NCBI GenBank assembly: GCA_008508345.1
Contig: QNGE01001277.1
Coordinates: 62,001 to 126,000 of the forward strand
Length of the DNA: 64,000 nucleotides
Source of the DNA: Paragonimus westermani
Lineage: Eukaryota; Platyhelminthes; Trematoda; Plagiorchiida; Troglotrematidae
Direction of reading: 5' to 3'
Part shown: positions 52,500 through 64,000 of the stretch, in pieces
Layout of the letters: every line of letters starts with the position of its first letter
Numbering within the stretch: the stretch's first letter is position 1
The notes under the pieces: generated by a model
Seen by the model: only the letters and a program-made list of their open reading frames with translations
What the model was told of the DNA's origin: nothing
The model's database searches: none
Position numbers and translations under genes: made by a program

Positions 52500-54764
52500 A
52501 GCAGTCAGCTGTGCTTCCCTCCGCCTCTTCCTGGTCTCTTCTTTGTGATTGTCTGAGAGTTAGGTATGTGTGAGAAACAACGACGTATTGTTACCTATGA
52601 TACTGTTGATGGTGTGGAAGAAAACCAGTCCATAAATTACATATCTCGGCCATACTAGCCGGTACGTCGGCTTCTTACACCTGATTCCTAATTACTAATA
52701 TCAAGCGATCCTTACCTACTGATCGTCCGAAGAACCTAAGTGATTGTGTACCGATGAAGCTGAGTAAGGAGTACTGAATGAAAAGCGTGACAACTGTATC
52801 AAGGCTAACTGGATGCTATCTATTTGAAACCTATCAATTACTATGAGAATGTAACCGGTTTGGAATTTGTGTACCCAGTAGGGCGGAAATCTAAGCACAG
52901 TGGCTGGTATCAAAACATTGTTGCACCCGTCATCCCTCTCGTAGTAGTCAGATTTGCTAAACCAAAACTATGGTTTCAGTTTGTTTATAGATCTCTATCA
53001 CATCACGCAAATGTGTCTTAGTGATGTCTTCCTCTTGTTTGTCTCAATTTGATAGGGTTGGAAGGGGTTGGATGTGCAAATGGAGTGCTTAGTTTGAAGT
53101 CCAAAATGACTACGCCATTCATGCAGAGCACTTACAGATTAACGCCATAATACGGTTGGGCCGCATTGGCAACCGAAACGGCGTGACAAAAGTGACATAG
53201 ACGGGACCGACTGAACTGAAGAAGCATTTCAATTTGGTCGTGAGTGTCACTTTTCGGTAATCAGATGTCAGGAAAATGCCCTGCGTAGACTAATTCGGAG
53301 AGGGGGTTGTCCACAGACTTGCTATCGGCACACAACCGCTGCTGGTTCTGGCTAAGGTCGACGAGCGTGACGTTTGGACCAGTATAAGTGAAATTGGGGT
53401 ACGATGGCGGAAGGACTGCCCGAAGGCTGGAACCACAGAACCTCCACACTTGGCCCTGCGACTCAACCACCCCACTACCAGTCCAAGGCCAGTGGCCTGC
53501 ACAACATCAATCCCAACTGCTCCCATACCTTCACCCATTGGTCCAATTATCGTACTATAGGTACTTTATATATATCTCCAAGTATCGATTCCTCACACTG
53601 TTACGCGAAACATACTCTGAGTTGTTACTACGTGCTCTCCTTTGAACTCTTCTTTGTGTTTATTTTGTACCGCCTCACCGAATTGCTGACGACATCGTAT
53701 TACTGTCTGATACCTGCTGACCGTTAACTTCCATGCTCAGAGTTCACTTGGCTGTACGTTGTATAATTTGTTAGCCGTTATTTAGTTGTGTACAGAACCA
53801 GTTTTATCTGCGTAAACCCCCAATATTTTGTCTTGTTCTGACCCGAATCAAAAGGTTTACAGCTGCCTCAATAGAATGCGTATAATCGTGAACCGCCACA
53901 GATACTACAGTTGCAGTGAAGTAACTTAAGTTGTCGCCCCAAGGTATGGGCCGTCGAATGATGAGTTTGGTGTTGTTTACTATGCACAGCAATCTGTGTT
54001 ACACTAACTAGATTTTTCATTGAGACCAGCTAAATGTAGAAATTGTGCTTGGGGCCAGATGTTACCACTCCAGCGACCAGATAAAATGCCGGGCTATCTG
54101 GTGACAATATCTGTAAACTTTTTTGTGGAACGTCAGCTACCGCAACCGAACGTTTGCGCATTAGTTTTCCCCATAACTGCGATTCACAGTCGTCCACTTT
54201 CGGCTGTCAGAATTTCTCCGTCGTCCGGTGTCGACTCAGGTTGAACTCTCACCGTCCTGTCGCACATGAAAAATCGCAAACTGCTTAACGCTAATGTTAA
54301 CACAATTGGATTGATGAGACGTTTGGTGACCCGCCTCGCCCGGCTACTGTCGCCCTCAACTTGTCCTCATTTTTGCCAATTTTCGAAGAAACCTGTTCGG
54401 TTTAATAGCTTGTCGGACGAGTCGTAACAAAGGGGGCGGCATCGTTTATGATCAAAGCCCTCACGGGCGCGCGCAAAAGCCCATCTGGCGAGAGATCATT
54501 ATCGCCTGAACAAGCCCCATACACCAGTTGATCACATGTTTTCAACTTGCAGGTCACATCTGAGGGTGTCCTGAAAACTTTCGATCGATTTATGATAACT
54601 AAGAGGGGAATGCTGACACAGAACTTTCTCTCTCTGTTAAGCCGTCCGAGCAATGCCCACCGGACCAAGTGATTTCCGAAGCTTGACTGATCCTATGATA
54701 GGATATGGTCAAACGATGGTGAAATGGCATGCTGTTGATAAAACAGACTTAATCCTATCGAATA
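52500..54764. other. Gene-free stretch; a G+C-richer patch near 53.3-53.5 kb
   Basis: No recognisable gene. Between about 53280 and 53540 both strands are open in several frames and the base composition is richer in G and C than the flanks. A plus frame there begins LPEGW, like the start of a WW domain, but the second conserved Trp-Pro part is absent. Confidence 0.4.
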
Positions 54765-54945
54765 TTACTGATGAGTAGTCGGGGATTTGGTTTGTTTTCA
54801 AGTTGACCATCACTCACATTTGATCGCAGTCTTCGAATTCAGATAGACTTTCCAACCAGCCTCTTTCGAAAAGAAGCACTAGAATCGAGTTTCACTCTCA
54901 TTAGAGCTCACCAATAGTGCATATCCTTGCCACGGCCGGGGTTAT
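54765..54945 (-). repeat. tRNA-derived SINE, inverted copy
   Basis: On the minus strand: GGCCGTGGCAAGGATATGCAC, body with CTCTAATGAGAGTGAAACTC and CTTCTTTTCGAAAGAGGCTG, ending GACTACTCATCAGTAA as in the copy at 31545-31764. The B box is degraded and the A box is missing. It faces the copy at 55050 head to head. Confidence 0.8.
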
Positions 54946-55049
54946 CGATTGGAGTGAGCAGGCAGTAACTGTGCTCCTCTCGAGACGATCGGGCAACCTA
55001 ATCATTTCTCACAAGCGAGAGTGGTTGAGCGTTCAGATTTGATAATTCG

Positions 55050-55225
55050 GTCGTGCCTAATGTGAGGTCAATGGCGCAGTGGTCAACACGCTTGCCTCAT
55101 GATTGGAATGTCCGGAGTTCAAATCCCGGCCGTGGCAAGCATATGCACTACTGACGAGCTCTAATGAGAGTGAAACTCGAGTCTAGTGCTTCCTTTCGAA
55201 AGAGGCTGGCTGCAAAGCATATCGA
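55050..55225 (+). repeat. tRNA-derived SINE, best promoter region
   Basis: The clearest copy of the head: A box TGGCGCAGTGG at 55072-55082, B box GAGTTCAAATCC at 55115-55126, then CGGCCGTGGCAAGC and the body through CTTTCGAAAGAGGCTGGCTG. The 3' third found in the 31.5 and 54.8 kb copies is missing. Pol III transcription is an inference from the two boxes. Confidence 0.85.
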
Positions 55226-57607
55226 ATATGTTGTAAGTTTACCCTTCTTTGGATAATGCGGAAATATGGTTTTTAAGGAATGATGGTATGTTACCACCAG
55301 GAATCGCCCTCACACGGCATATCACACATTTACTCAACTAAATTTTTCTTACGCGACTCTTATGCGGAACAACAAAAATAATCCATCTTAGTACTATAAG
55401 TCATTTTTACTTGAAATTAAACCCTATAGAACCTGAAGGTTATCTACACGCTCTTTGTATTCCCAGATGAATGATGAATGTACTGTTCGTTGGTACGTGA
55501 TGTTTCATTCAAGAATAAGTAACGAAGGATTGCATTCCTCTTGACCAGTGAATGCTCGACAGGATTCATCAAGTGGATCTTACGAAGCACTATGCAGTTG
55601 GGGGCAACTTCATTGAAATCAGCTTTGTATGCTAAGAGGCATGTACGACCACCTATAAGGTTGAAAAATGAAAGGTTATTTGAACGTTATCCGGTGCAGA
55701 ATAACCCTAACAAACTCAAGGCTCTCAATCTATGCTCATTTACATTTACTTCCCAGTAATGATCACCAACTGCCCTCCTACTACCGGTTAATCTGTGACT
55801 CATCGATGGTGACAAGGGCACAAATGGCCCTCACGGGTTCTGGTGGATGGATAAAATACCCTGCGCATTCTAAACGATGCAGTATAAAATAAAACTATGG
55901 ACGTGTTTATTTCAATAGGCCAATGCTTTCGTCCTCTTGTTGAATAATCGCGTTGGGCCACACCTGATGAAATGTTACAAAGCAACACGTTTACGCATGT
56001 TTTTGGTAGACTCCGTTAAGTGTTCCTGATTGTATGCATACGATGGTGTTGCGCATTCCAGCCGTATTGCTTCAGCAATTAAGGCACAATTGTACAATTC
56101 GGTAAGCAGGGTATAGGTTGCTGTACTAAACCCGTGTGAGTTGATCTACAAATAAATAACTAGATCCACAGGCGTCATATGATGAATACAATGTGTTTTT
56201 CCTCGATCAGCCGTCCATCTTACTATGGCAAACTAAAAGTGTTCATGACACGAAAAACCAGACGGACCTGTGTTGCACCGGGAGATGGGTCGACCAGCAT
56301 GCAATGACCTAACACAGGTACCCTGAATAACTAGTCTCTGCAAGTCTAGTACAGGAAAGTACACAACGAAGTCAACTAGACGAGGGTAGGGTTGTGTTGA
56401 CCACTTTTGTTGGTCTAGGGTGTGTGAGTGTACCGGAAGCTATTAACACCAAACAGAAGAGATTGTTGTGGACCGTTGGATAAGAAACTTACTGACCAGA
56501 GGAACCCGAGACTGCGTACCTACACCTGAATAATTGTTGGACGGTTTGGAATGAAAAGAAAAGTCAGAAGGTTGCTTCAGTTTCAGAAAACCAGCAAATG
56601 GAAAACTGTGAAAGAACAAGTCAGACGATAATGAGTAAGATAGAAATTTAGTAGCTGTCTGCCGAACAAACAACACTCTCACTACGTTACAGAGCAGACA
56701 ACAACTGACTAGTATAATCAGTGTGAGACCCAGAGTGCTTCCATCCTACAGCAATGATTCTGATAATCAAGTTATCTGGATGTTCAGTTAGGTATCTCCA
56801 ACATGCTCGACAAGTTTGCGTTTGGATTCAACAACCAATGATGCAGTTATGACGGACTTTGATAAGCCGTTTCAGATTGGGCAGACCGAGACACTCAAAG
56901 AGTATGTTATACAATTCAAACTGTTCAGTTTACGTTATAACATCAGCATGTTACCTAAGGGGTGGTCGTTTTCGCTAGACCTATGTAGCTTTCTTAAAGT
57001 CTGTTGTGGTTGATGGATGACCAAACTCGATTGATGTTGATCGCAAAAGTGAAACAAAATAGCAGGATAAGTCAGTAAACCTAGAGTTAGGGCAGCTGAA
57101 TGCCTTCGAATCTTTTGTTTGTTGAGAATTTAACCATTTATATGAGACAAAATGTCTATAACATATTACAGTTTTGGATAACATGGAGAAAAAGCTCAAC
57201 TCACTACAAGTTGAGGGATAAGCCATAACGGTTAGTGCTAACTTGAAAGTTCGGCTAGAAGAAAACTATATTCACAACCAAATACGCCTCCGGTAGATAC
57301 CACGACGAGCTCCACAGCTGCGGAATCGTATCACGTGATCACAGCAGCTGGATGGACAAGTGCACTTTCAGTACATGTTTACACCTAAAATGATGCCTAC
57401 AAATTAGAAAAACTCATGATTACATTGCACCTTCTTTCGATCTATCATGTGACTGCCACGGAATTCCGATTCCTTCAACCACGTTACGCTAAGCTGCTTA
57501 CATGTACAAACTGAACACAGTCCTCACATGGCCGTCGCTATCAAACTCGAATACAAATTTCGGTTAGTTCAAGTCAAAGGGAAAAACTTAACTCGAACTT
57601 CGCATTT
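55226..57607. other. Gene-free stretch, nothing firm
   Basis: Short frames without recognised motifs. A plus frame at 56816-57013 (IGQTETLKEYVIQFKLF) faintly recalls a retrotransposon gag segment but nothing around it supports that. Confidence 0.4.
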
Positions 57608-57861
57608 TCAGAGCTTGTGATCAGGGCGAATCCACATCCGACCCGGAACTACTAAAGCAACACTCTTATTAACAAAAAGTTCGTTCCACATGGTCGTATT
57701 AAGAGTACCCATCATGATGATCACTTCAAAGGCAGAATCAAAATCAAGCTTGCCCACTCCATTGGACACTTCTATGGTCAGTAATCCGCGGTTAGGCTGG
57801 GGTCTTTGATTCAATGGATTGGCCAGAAAAGGCGTGCCATTTCTCGAAGTGCATCGAGGTT
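57608..57861 (-). CDS. Possible terminal exon, product unknown
   Basis: The minus strand has an acceptor-like TTTTTAACTGTACTTGTCCAG followed by an 84-codon frame to TGA. It encodes RNGTPFLANPLNQRPQPNRG, then LLTIEVSNGVGKLDFDSAFE and LNTTMWNELFVNKSVALVVP, with no low-complexity bias. Phase 1 in. I could not find the preceding exon with confidence; a donor-like GGCGG|GTGAGT lies near 58536. No family recognised. The plus frame opposite (57806-58102) is probably a shadow. Confidence 0.3.
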
Positions 57862-60800
57862 CTGGACAAGTACAGTTAAAAACTTTTCGCAGCAGTCGTC
57901 AATCATACGAAGTCGTTATGAGTCAGTCTGTTTAACAAGCATACAAAGTGATAAACAAGCGGATTTTCGATTATTACAAAACAATTTTTACATCAGTATG
58001 CCTCCAAAGGCAGTGTACCATCATGCAGTTAATGAGGGGTACCGTTTCCAAAAAACGAACGGATACACAATTCGTGTGAATTTTGTGGTAGCTGGCAGTT
58101 AAAATTCCCATTTCTGCATCAACATCATGTTATCAAAGAGGACAAACTAAACACATCTCTCATCAGGTTTCCTGCAGGATCGTCATGGATAATGATTTTG
58201 TGGACACCAAATTTCATTACGTTCTCTTATCCTAAATGTTATAGTGTTCTCAGATTTGTCAGGTGTTCTATAAAGTATGCTCGGGGGACTGCAGGTCTTT
58301 TATTCACCAGAGCACAGTATACGGATGCTCGGTCATACAATATGTCTAAGGCATCTATCAGTCCGGGAGTTAGTATCCGTTCCATTTCACCGGGGTTGGC
58401 GGCTAACGAAATTTACCAAACCAAACCCAGTGTATACAGTTAATCTCCTAGCTGGCAGGACCAACAACAGACACGCGTGTCCTGTACAGTACGCTGTCTC
58501 TGGCCAGCAGTGAGTAGGACTTCCTGTCTAGAACTCACCCGCCTGTGTCACAAATAGCATCTTTGTTTATCCTTGAGCTGTGGTTAACTCATTGTCTGTC
58601 CAGTTCATAAAGCCAAACCCTCACCTTCTAGATCAATACCGGATAAGTAAACGAGCTTGGGTTCTGATTCCAATAAAACGATTGTCTCATTAATTAACTG
58701 AAGTAGTTCCCCATCTACAACAAGACCCGTGTTTCAGTTTGTGTATTGATGGAAGCAGTGATGTGATGCAGTCTGTTTTCGTGCACCACTTTGGGCGACC
58801 GTGCTCACGATCAAACACAGTGACTGTATGATCGTTTAGCAATTTATTTTGTTGTTTGTTGTCCGTGAGTTTAATTCCTGTAGGTAATAGATGTGTAAAT
58901 GAACTACACCATAGTGTTTGCTATGCACAAAGTAAACAAGCGATTCCAGAGGGATCAAGCTGGTTGTTCAATTTCGTGTACGGCACGTACATCAGTCAGA
59001 AAGTTTTAATGAGCGAATTTTCTTGCCAGCCGCAATTGATCAAACGGCAGATGGACATGTCAAACAAGAATGTGCAAACGAAATAAACGTAACCGTCACA
59101 AGCAGATGCATGGTTTGATGACAACGTTTGCATACATGGCCATATGGACCTCTTCATATTCAGAAACAAAATGTTCTTGAACAGCTGGAGGCGATTGTCC
59201 GGATAATCAATCGTTCGAAACAGCCGGCACTGAACTTGAAGCTAGCCCATTACCAAACTTTTGCACCCGTACCAAAGCAGAAGGACTAGCGATGGCGCTC
59301 ATACGCTGACAATGATGCAAGGAACGCAGTTGTTTATTGGTTTTGAAAATTGTGGCGTAATAGTGTGATAGTTTACCTCTCCAATAACTTAATCGCCAAC
59401 CAGCGTAACAAAGAATATTTGTAATGCACAAGATATCCGCAGTAAAGTGTCCCACTGTACAAGATTTTAGACTAAAGCAAGCATTGCAAATATATGCCTT
59501 CGCTTTGATGCAGAGAACCAGTTTAATGAACCTTTGTTCAAAGTGTTAAACCAATTTCATTTGGATTCAAACAATCATATAATTTGCATAAACCATCTGG
59601 TAGTTGTTTTTGTACAAGTGACTGTTATCATGCATTAAGTGATGGATGGACCACAACCATCTGCCGAGGTTAGTAGGATGTAATGAAGTGTATGGAGTTC
59701 AGACGGTTACAAGTTGAACATGTCTCAAATTGGACAACGGGTTTTGAATTCACATAAAATATTCGGTTGACATACTTTGTAACGCTTAGTCATTTTGTAG
59801 GTATATGACCTACTTTCAAAACAAAACAAAACCAACAAGTGGAAGAAACCAGTCGAGGTAGTAGTTTTTGTTGAATCAACCAATGAACCCCAGCGACCGA
59901 TTTATTCTGAGACAGTTGCATTGCGCCCTTCGTATCCAACTGTACGTGCACAAAAGATCCGTTTGTTAGTTTAGCTCTACCATGAGAGAAGCGATTGTGG
60001 CTGTCCACTTGTACACACATGTATACGTATATACATATGAATACAGATAGTAATGGCTTTTAGCCATACAGATGCAAGCAAAGATTCAAGAAACTACTGA
60101 TCGTGCTAAGAAACGACAGATTAATAGACAATTAGGATTGTCAGAGAGACTCAAGAGTAAGCAAAATTAGTGAAGATGAAGAAGAGCCAACAGCCTCATT
60201 GACAAGGGTGTGTCAGCAACCACAATGCCCTATCATGTCAGAACACGCTTCCATCAAACGGTGTGGATAGTTGCGCCGTCCCCAACCTGGCAGGCAGCAT
60301 CTCCTAAGTTTTTCATCAAATATCTTGTAGCCTTTGTAGACATGATCGCGTTTTTCCGTTTCTTTTAACTATCACCAGTTAGAGTTAAGTGTGCGATCAG
60401 GCAGACGATCCGTCGGCACACGGACTGTGCACCCCAACCAGTACAGGATGTGTCTCCTTTCGGTTCTCATAAATATCGCGTTGTTCATATAATGAAGGCC
60501 AGGTGGTGAAGACAACGGTGGTGGACTACTATTTGAACAGGTCACGTCTCTGATCTGTGAAGCATGACCGATGGCACATGTTCATTGTACACCGTGACTG
60601 TTCACTGTGATTCAGCTCGTGACCCATGCTTTCCGCCTTATCATTTCGCGTTCCGTAGTGAGTTGTTGATACATTGCCGACAGGGTTGCTTGGTCATAGA
60701 TAGTATACGTGCATAGTTTGATCGCTATACTCGATTATTTTCTTGAAAAATGCTGCAGGCAACTTGTTCGGGTAATCTCTCTGAAGTACTATGAACGGCA

Positions 60801-60993
60801 CACGAAATGACCATGTGCAAAATCATTTGCTAACTAATGTCTACCTCAGTGTGACCACCTACGGACCAACGGTTACACGACCACGTGCTTCTGTTCACCG
60901 AATTTCATTAAGATCGGATATATACGAATTTACGTCAATTATCCAGTGCACCAGTGCCCAAAATTTCATGCGAAAAACTAACGATGACTTCAG
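57862..60993. other. Gene-free stretch with weak coding hints
   Basis: Minus frames at 59207-59455 and 59790-60020, and a plus frame at 60791-60997, have plausible amino-acid composition but no recognised motif and no confirmed splice partners. The plus frame at 60791-60997 ends two codons into the candidate exon at 60994 in another frame. Confidence 0.35.
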
Positions 60994-61148
60994 TTGAAAG
61001 GACTGTAACCTACGTCTCTCTATTTATTAGACCCGACGATTTGTTCAGTCTCTCCCGTCACATTTATGGGCCAGGAAATGAAGTCCATTTGAAAGTAGAG
61101 ATAACTAAGCCACAATCACCATGTTTTACTTTTATCCTCAAAGGAAGT
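60994..61148 (+). CDS. Possible internal exon, product unknown
   Basis: The acceptor is AACGATGACTTCAG and the donor GGAAGT|GTAAGC; phase 1 in and 0 out. It encodes RTVTYVSLFIRPDD, SRHIYGPGNEVHLKVEITK and FTFILKGS. It joins in phase with the exon at 61959. No family recognised. Confidence 0.35.
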
Positions 61149-61958
61149 GTAAGCTAAAGACAGGCAAGGAGCATACATGTAAGACATTGAAGCGTCTTGT
61201 GTGTAGTCCGGTCTTGATTTGGTCCCTATCCATAATTTTGGTATCTGAAACCATATTTTCCTGTTGAACTCCCAAGTCGTGTTCAAACAGCGGCCACCTT
61301 CAACCGTGAATGTATATTGCAATGGAACTACATCAGACGTATGTGTCAGGTGAACTGCAGAATACAGTTGATGTGCCTCAGCTCAGTACGATTAAGTAAC
61401 CCGATTATTGTTCATTATGCGCGGGTATAATTGTGGGGGAAGATCGAACGTTGACTTTCAGGACAGTAATCAGACAAGGCTTCTGGCCTGGTTTGACATT
61501 CAAACGGCAGTCTAGGGCATCTCAAGCGTCCAGGAATGCCTGATTTCAAATATGGACTAATCTATAACGTATGGTGAACTGCAGCAAACATGCAACCGGA
61601 AACGAATTATAGATATATGACCATACATGAAAACAAGTATCACACTATCGTGACGAACATTTATTGCTGGTTTACGTTTGCCTTCTGACTGTTAACGTTT
61701 TGTCTAAGAATGACACCGGACCGTGGCCTCAATCCAAAGAATTTACAGTTTTAGCTATTTATCTAGCGTGTTATTTAGGTCACTAAACTAATCGTATCCA
61801 AAGTCTATGAGGGTAAATTTTTCAGAATGTATCAACAACGGTGGAATACAGATATCGTGGGAAGGAAGTAAAATGTAGGTAACATCCGAACATGAACAAC
61901 AGCAGAAATCGTCACCAGTGAACTGTCCATCAGATGATAGCATGCTGCCATTTCTGAG

Positions 61959-62162
61959 GTGTACAAACTGCCTGACCGAACACTTTGGGAATCCACTCGG
62001 AGCTGGATGTTAAAGATTAGCATTGATTCAGAGGACATGGAGAATTTACTTCATATTTTTGGAACGAAGATAACGTGTTTTATTAGACTACGCCAAAACA
62101 ACATTCAAAACACCAGCTGGATGCGCTGTACAGTCGGTTTAAAAGGAAAAATTACCTTGTAG
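61959..62162 (+). CDS. Possible terminal exon, product unknown
   Basis: The acceptor is CATGCTGCCATTTCTGAG at phase 0, matching the donor at 61149. It encodes VYKLPDRTLWESTRSWMLK, ISIDSEDMENLLHIFGTK and ends VGLKGKITL and a TAG. The join with 60994-61148 gives about 118 residues. Both exons have a short acidic DD or ED motif followed about 35 residues later by LKG, which may mean two related repeats of one domain. Weak evidence, no family recognised. Confidence 0.35.
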   Translation: MYKLPDRTLWESTRSWMLKISIDSEDMENLLHIFGTKITCFIRLRQNNIQNTSWMRCTVGLKGKITL

Positions 62163-62883
62163 GAATGAATAGGAGCCATAACCAACTGAGGAAATGATAT
62201 ACCTAGAATGGGTGTAATGCTAGTACTAACAGGAAGTTGGAAGATAAACCATGATATCTTAGTTAGAATTTCTCGTTACTCGAAGGAGGTCAGGAATTCT
62301 TTGAAGAATGGAGACACATTGTAGAGCCAGGTGCTTCTGTCGGCCGATACATTTGGTGAGCTAGACCATCACATGCAGATCATCAGCTGGAGCAAAGCCG
62401 CTATCAGTCATACAGATAATGTGATTTATTTGTCTGTAGGTTAGCACAAACGTCACATTCATACTAGGGTTGACAAGCTTCGTTACGGCTATCGCACATA
62501 TCAGCCAGCGGCGCCAAATTTTGACACCAGTGAGCTTAAGCGAGAAGGTATAATCTACATAACAGCCAATAAATAAGGTCGTACTTTTACAGGCCAATGT
62601 ACGGAGCGTACTCTTTAAGATGAAAGACTTTTCATCCCAAATATGTCTGGTACGCCACTTTCAATCCAATTACATTACTCACAAATTTATTCTTTTTCAG
62701 TATGCGTTAATCATACAATGGACAACGTATTGTTCTGTTGACAGTATGGTCCGTTGAATTAACGCCGATTCTTCATAAACCTGAGTGGGTGTAAAGGTGT
62801 CAGACGGTAGGCCAAAACAATTTAGACAGCTAGCTGCTTGTGTGCTGTCACGCAAAAAGCAATAAGATTAATTGCAGGTAGTG

Positions 62884-63108
62884 GAAGATTTGGTCAGTAT
62901 CAAGTTGAACTTCATTCACATTTGATCGCCTTCAAATAGAACTCCCAGCCGAACTCCTTTAAAATGATGCACTATTTTCGAGTTTCTCTTCTGTTGGAGC
63001 TCGACAGTATGGCTTATGTATGCCACGGATATCGGGGATTAAACTGGAGCCACACTTTGACAAGTCAGCCATGTTCACCAATGTGCCATTGACCACAATT
63101 TGGGCATG
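62884..63108 (-). repeat. tRNA-derived SINE, diverged near-full copy
   Basis: On the minus strand: GTGGTCAATGGCACATTGGT (A box region), CTCCAGTTTAATCCCC (B box region), CCGTGGCATACATAAGCC, and a body ending near GATCAAATGTGAATG and CTTGATACTGACC. It covers head and tail, so the family is about 225 bases long. Confidence 0.75.
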
Positions 63109-63894
63109 ACTGTGGGTGAACACACAGCCACCTTCGTTTGTGAGTAATGATCAGGCCAGCCAGTCGTCTCGATAGCAGATACAATTACCGCCTGGTAACC
63201 TCCTGATTAGGACTTGAGGGCAGGTTGAAATCTCTGATCAATCTAATCAAACCTTCGACTAGTAATCGTAACGTTAATATACCGCCTACCAGGTTGAATG
63301 AGGTCGGTTATTTCCAGTTGGTTTTCAGTGCTAGTTGATGGATGTTTCCTACAGCTTCATCGCTTAGTTTTCACTTGGTCATCTCACATTCGCTAGCGGA
63401 TGATCTGTGAACAAACAGTGACATGAAGTGAGCAAGAACACTGGCGTGATTTAAGTCAGGACAATTAGTTTGATCTTTAACTGAGTGCGGTTACCCGTAT
63501 CATGAAGAAGTGTTTGTACAGACACGAGGAAACGAATTGGATTTAACCACTTAAATGGTTTATGTATTACCTCAACTATTCAGTCGTAATGTGCCTACAT
63601 GTTAATGGTATTGCGGTAATTGCCAAACGGCCTCCGTCACCCCGTTCAACTTATCTCTCAGACAGGTCGGACATACATAGCTGTGTAGAATTAGCAAAGC
63701 GTCCTCGACGTTTTACTTATTGTTGCCAGTTGTGATTAGAAAAAACTCGGTCGTCCGAATTGTAAGGGAGGAGGTGCCAAAACGACCACAAAATTACAGT
63801 ACATGTTCCAACATGAGAAGTTTCAGATTAAGCATATTTTCTAGAAAACATTAACAGAGTGGTGTGACCAGTAACCCATGTTTAAGGCGCAGTG
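63109..63894. other. Gene-free stretch, nothing recognised
   Basis: No open frame with motifs and no repeat noticed. Confidence 0.5.
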
Positions 63895-64000
63895 AATTAT
63901 CAAGAGGAAGCTGTCTTACAGACGCCGTCTTGCGCTCACTTGTGATACGGTTAACTGGGACGCAACATGACATTGAATGTCTGAATTTAAACGGAACACA
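63895..64000 (+). repeat. Low-similarity repeat, copy 2
   Basis: GAGGAAGCTGTCTTACAGAC and the following sequence to GTCTGAATTTAAACG align patchily with 52380-52490. It is cut by the window end. Confidence 0.35.

Noticed and set aside
53404..53727. LPEGW start resembling a WW domain
   Set aside because: The rest of the domain, including the second Trp and the Pro, is missing, and other frames are equally open.
56816..57013. Gag-like segment
   Set aside because: Similarity is a few residues only; no protease, reverse transcriptase or terminal repeats nearby.
1..64000. CRISPR arrays, bacterial operons, rRNA or intact tRNA genes
   Set aside because: No regularly spaced repeats, no rRNA-like blocks, and the tRNA-like pieces are SINE heads without a proper cloverleaf.

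Overview
The window looks like repeat-rich nuclear DNA of a flatworm, most likely a digenean fluke. The evidence is one multi-exon gene with short GT-AG introns plus fragments of the retroelement families typical of these genomes: an RTE-type LINE, a CR1-type LINE, a Penelope-like element (PLE) and a tRNA-derived SINE. There are no bacterial-type operons or ribosome-binding sites. Base composition looks moderate by eye, which fits liver-fluke-like genomes better than the more AT-rich schistosomes. The species is not determined.

Layout. 1-20.4 kb holds nothing recognisable as a gene, only SINE-like copies (about 3.9 and 14.1 kb) and a 181-base gap of N (7275-7455). A decayed CR1-type reverse transcriptase lies on the minus strand at 20.4-21.5 kb. 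21.5-29 kb is mostly unassigned, with one possible exon at 25.5 kb and a tRNA-like repeat at 27.9 kb.

The main gene runs on the minus strand from 38996 down to 29138. Six exons join with matching phases through five introns, each with a GTRAGT donor and an AG acceptor. The joined frame gives 1161 residues without a stop: Ser/Thr-rich, low-complexity, with two coiled-coil stretches. It may extend 5' to an exon near 40.5 kb. Its introns carry retroelement debris: a SINE abutting an RTE fragment (31.5-32.0 kb), a solo PLE terminal repeat (37.2 kb) and a 52-base segment also found at 25.4 kb.

At 46.2-47.0 kb is a short PLE insertion. A GIY-YIG endonuclease fragment sits between two identical 121-base inverted terminal repeats, and the whole is flanked by a 14-base direct repeat. 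A single N lies at an internal junction, so the interior may be longer than shown. From 47 kb to the end there are three weak candidate exon sets (47.5-48.3 plus, 57.6-57.9 minus, 61.0-62.2 plus), an RTE 3' fragment (51.2-51.9 kb), two head-to-head SINE copies (54.8-55.2 kb), a further SINE (62.9-63.1 kb) and a second low-similarity repeat pair (52.4 and 63.9 kb).

The gene and repeats do not form a pathway. The window is one gene set in a retroelement-filled background. All exon calls are by eye, from frame, splice-signal and phase consistency, with no homology search.
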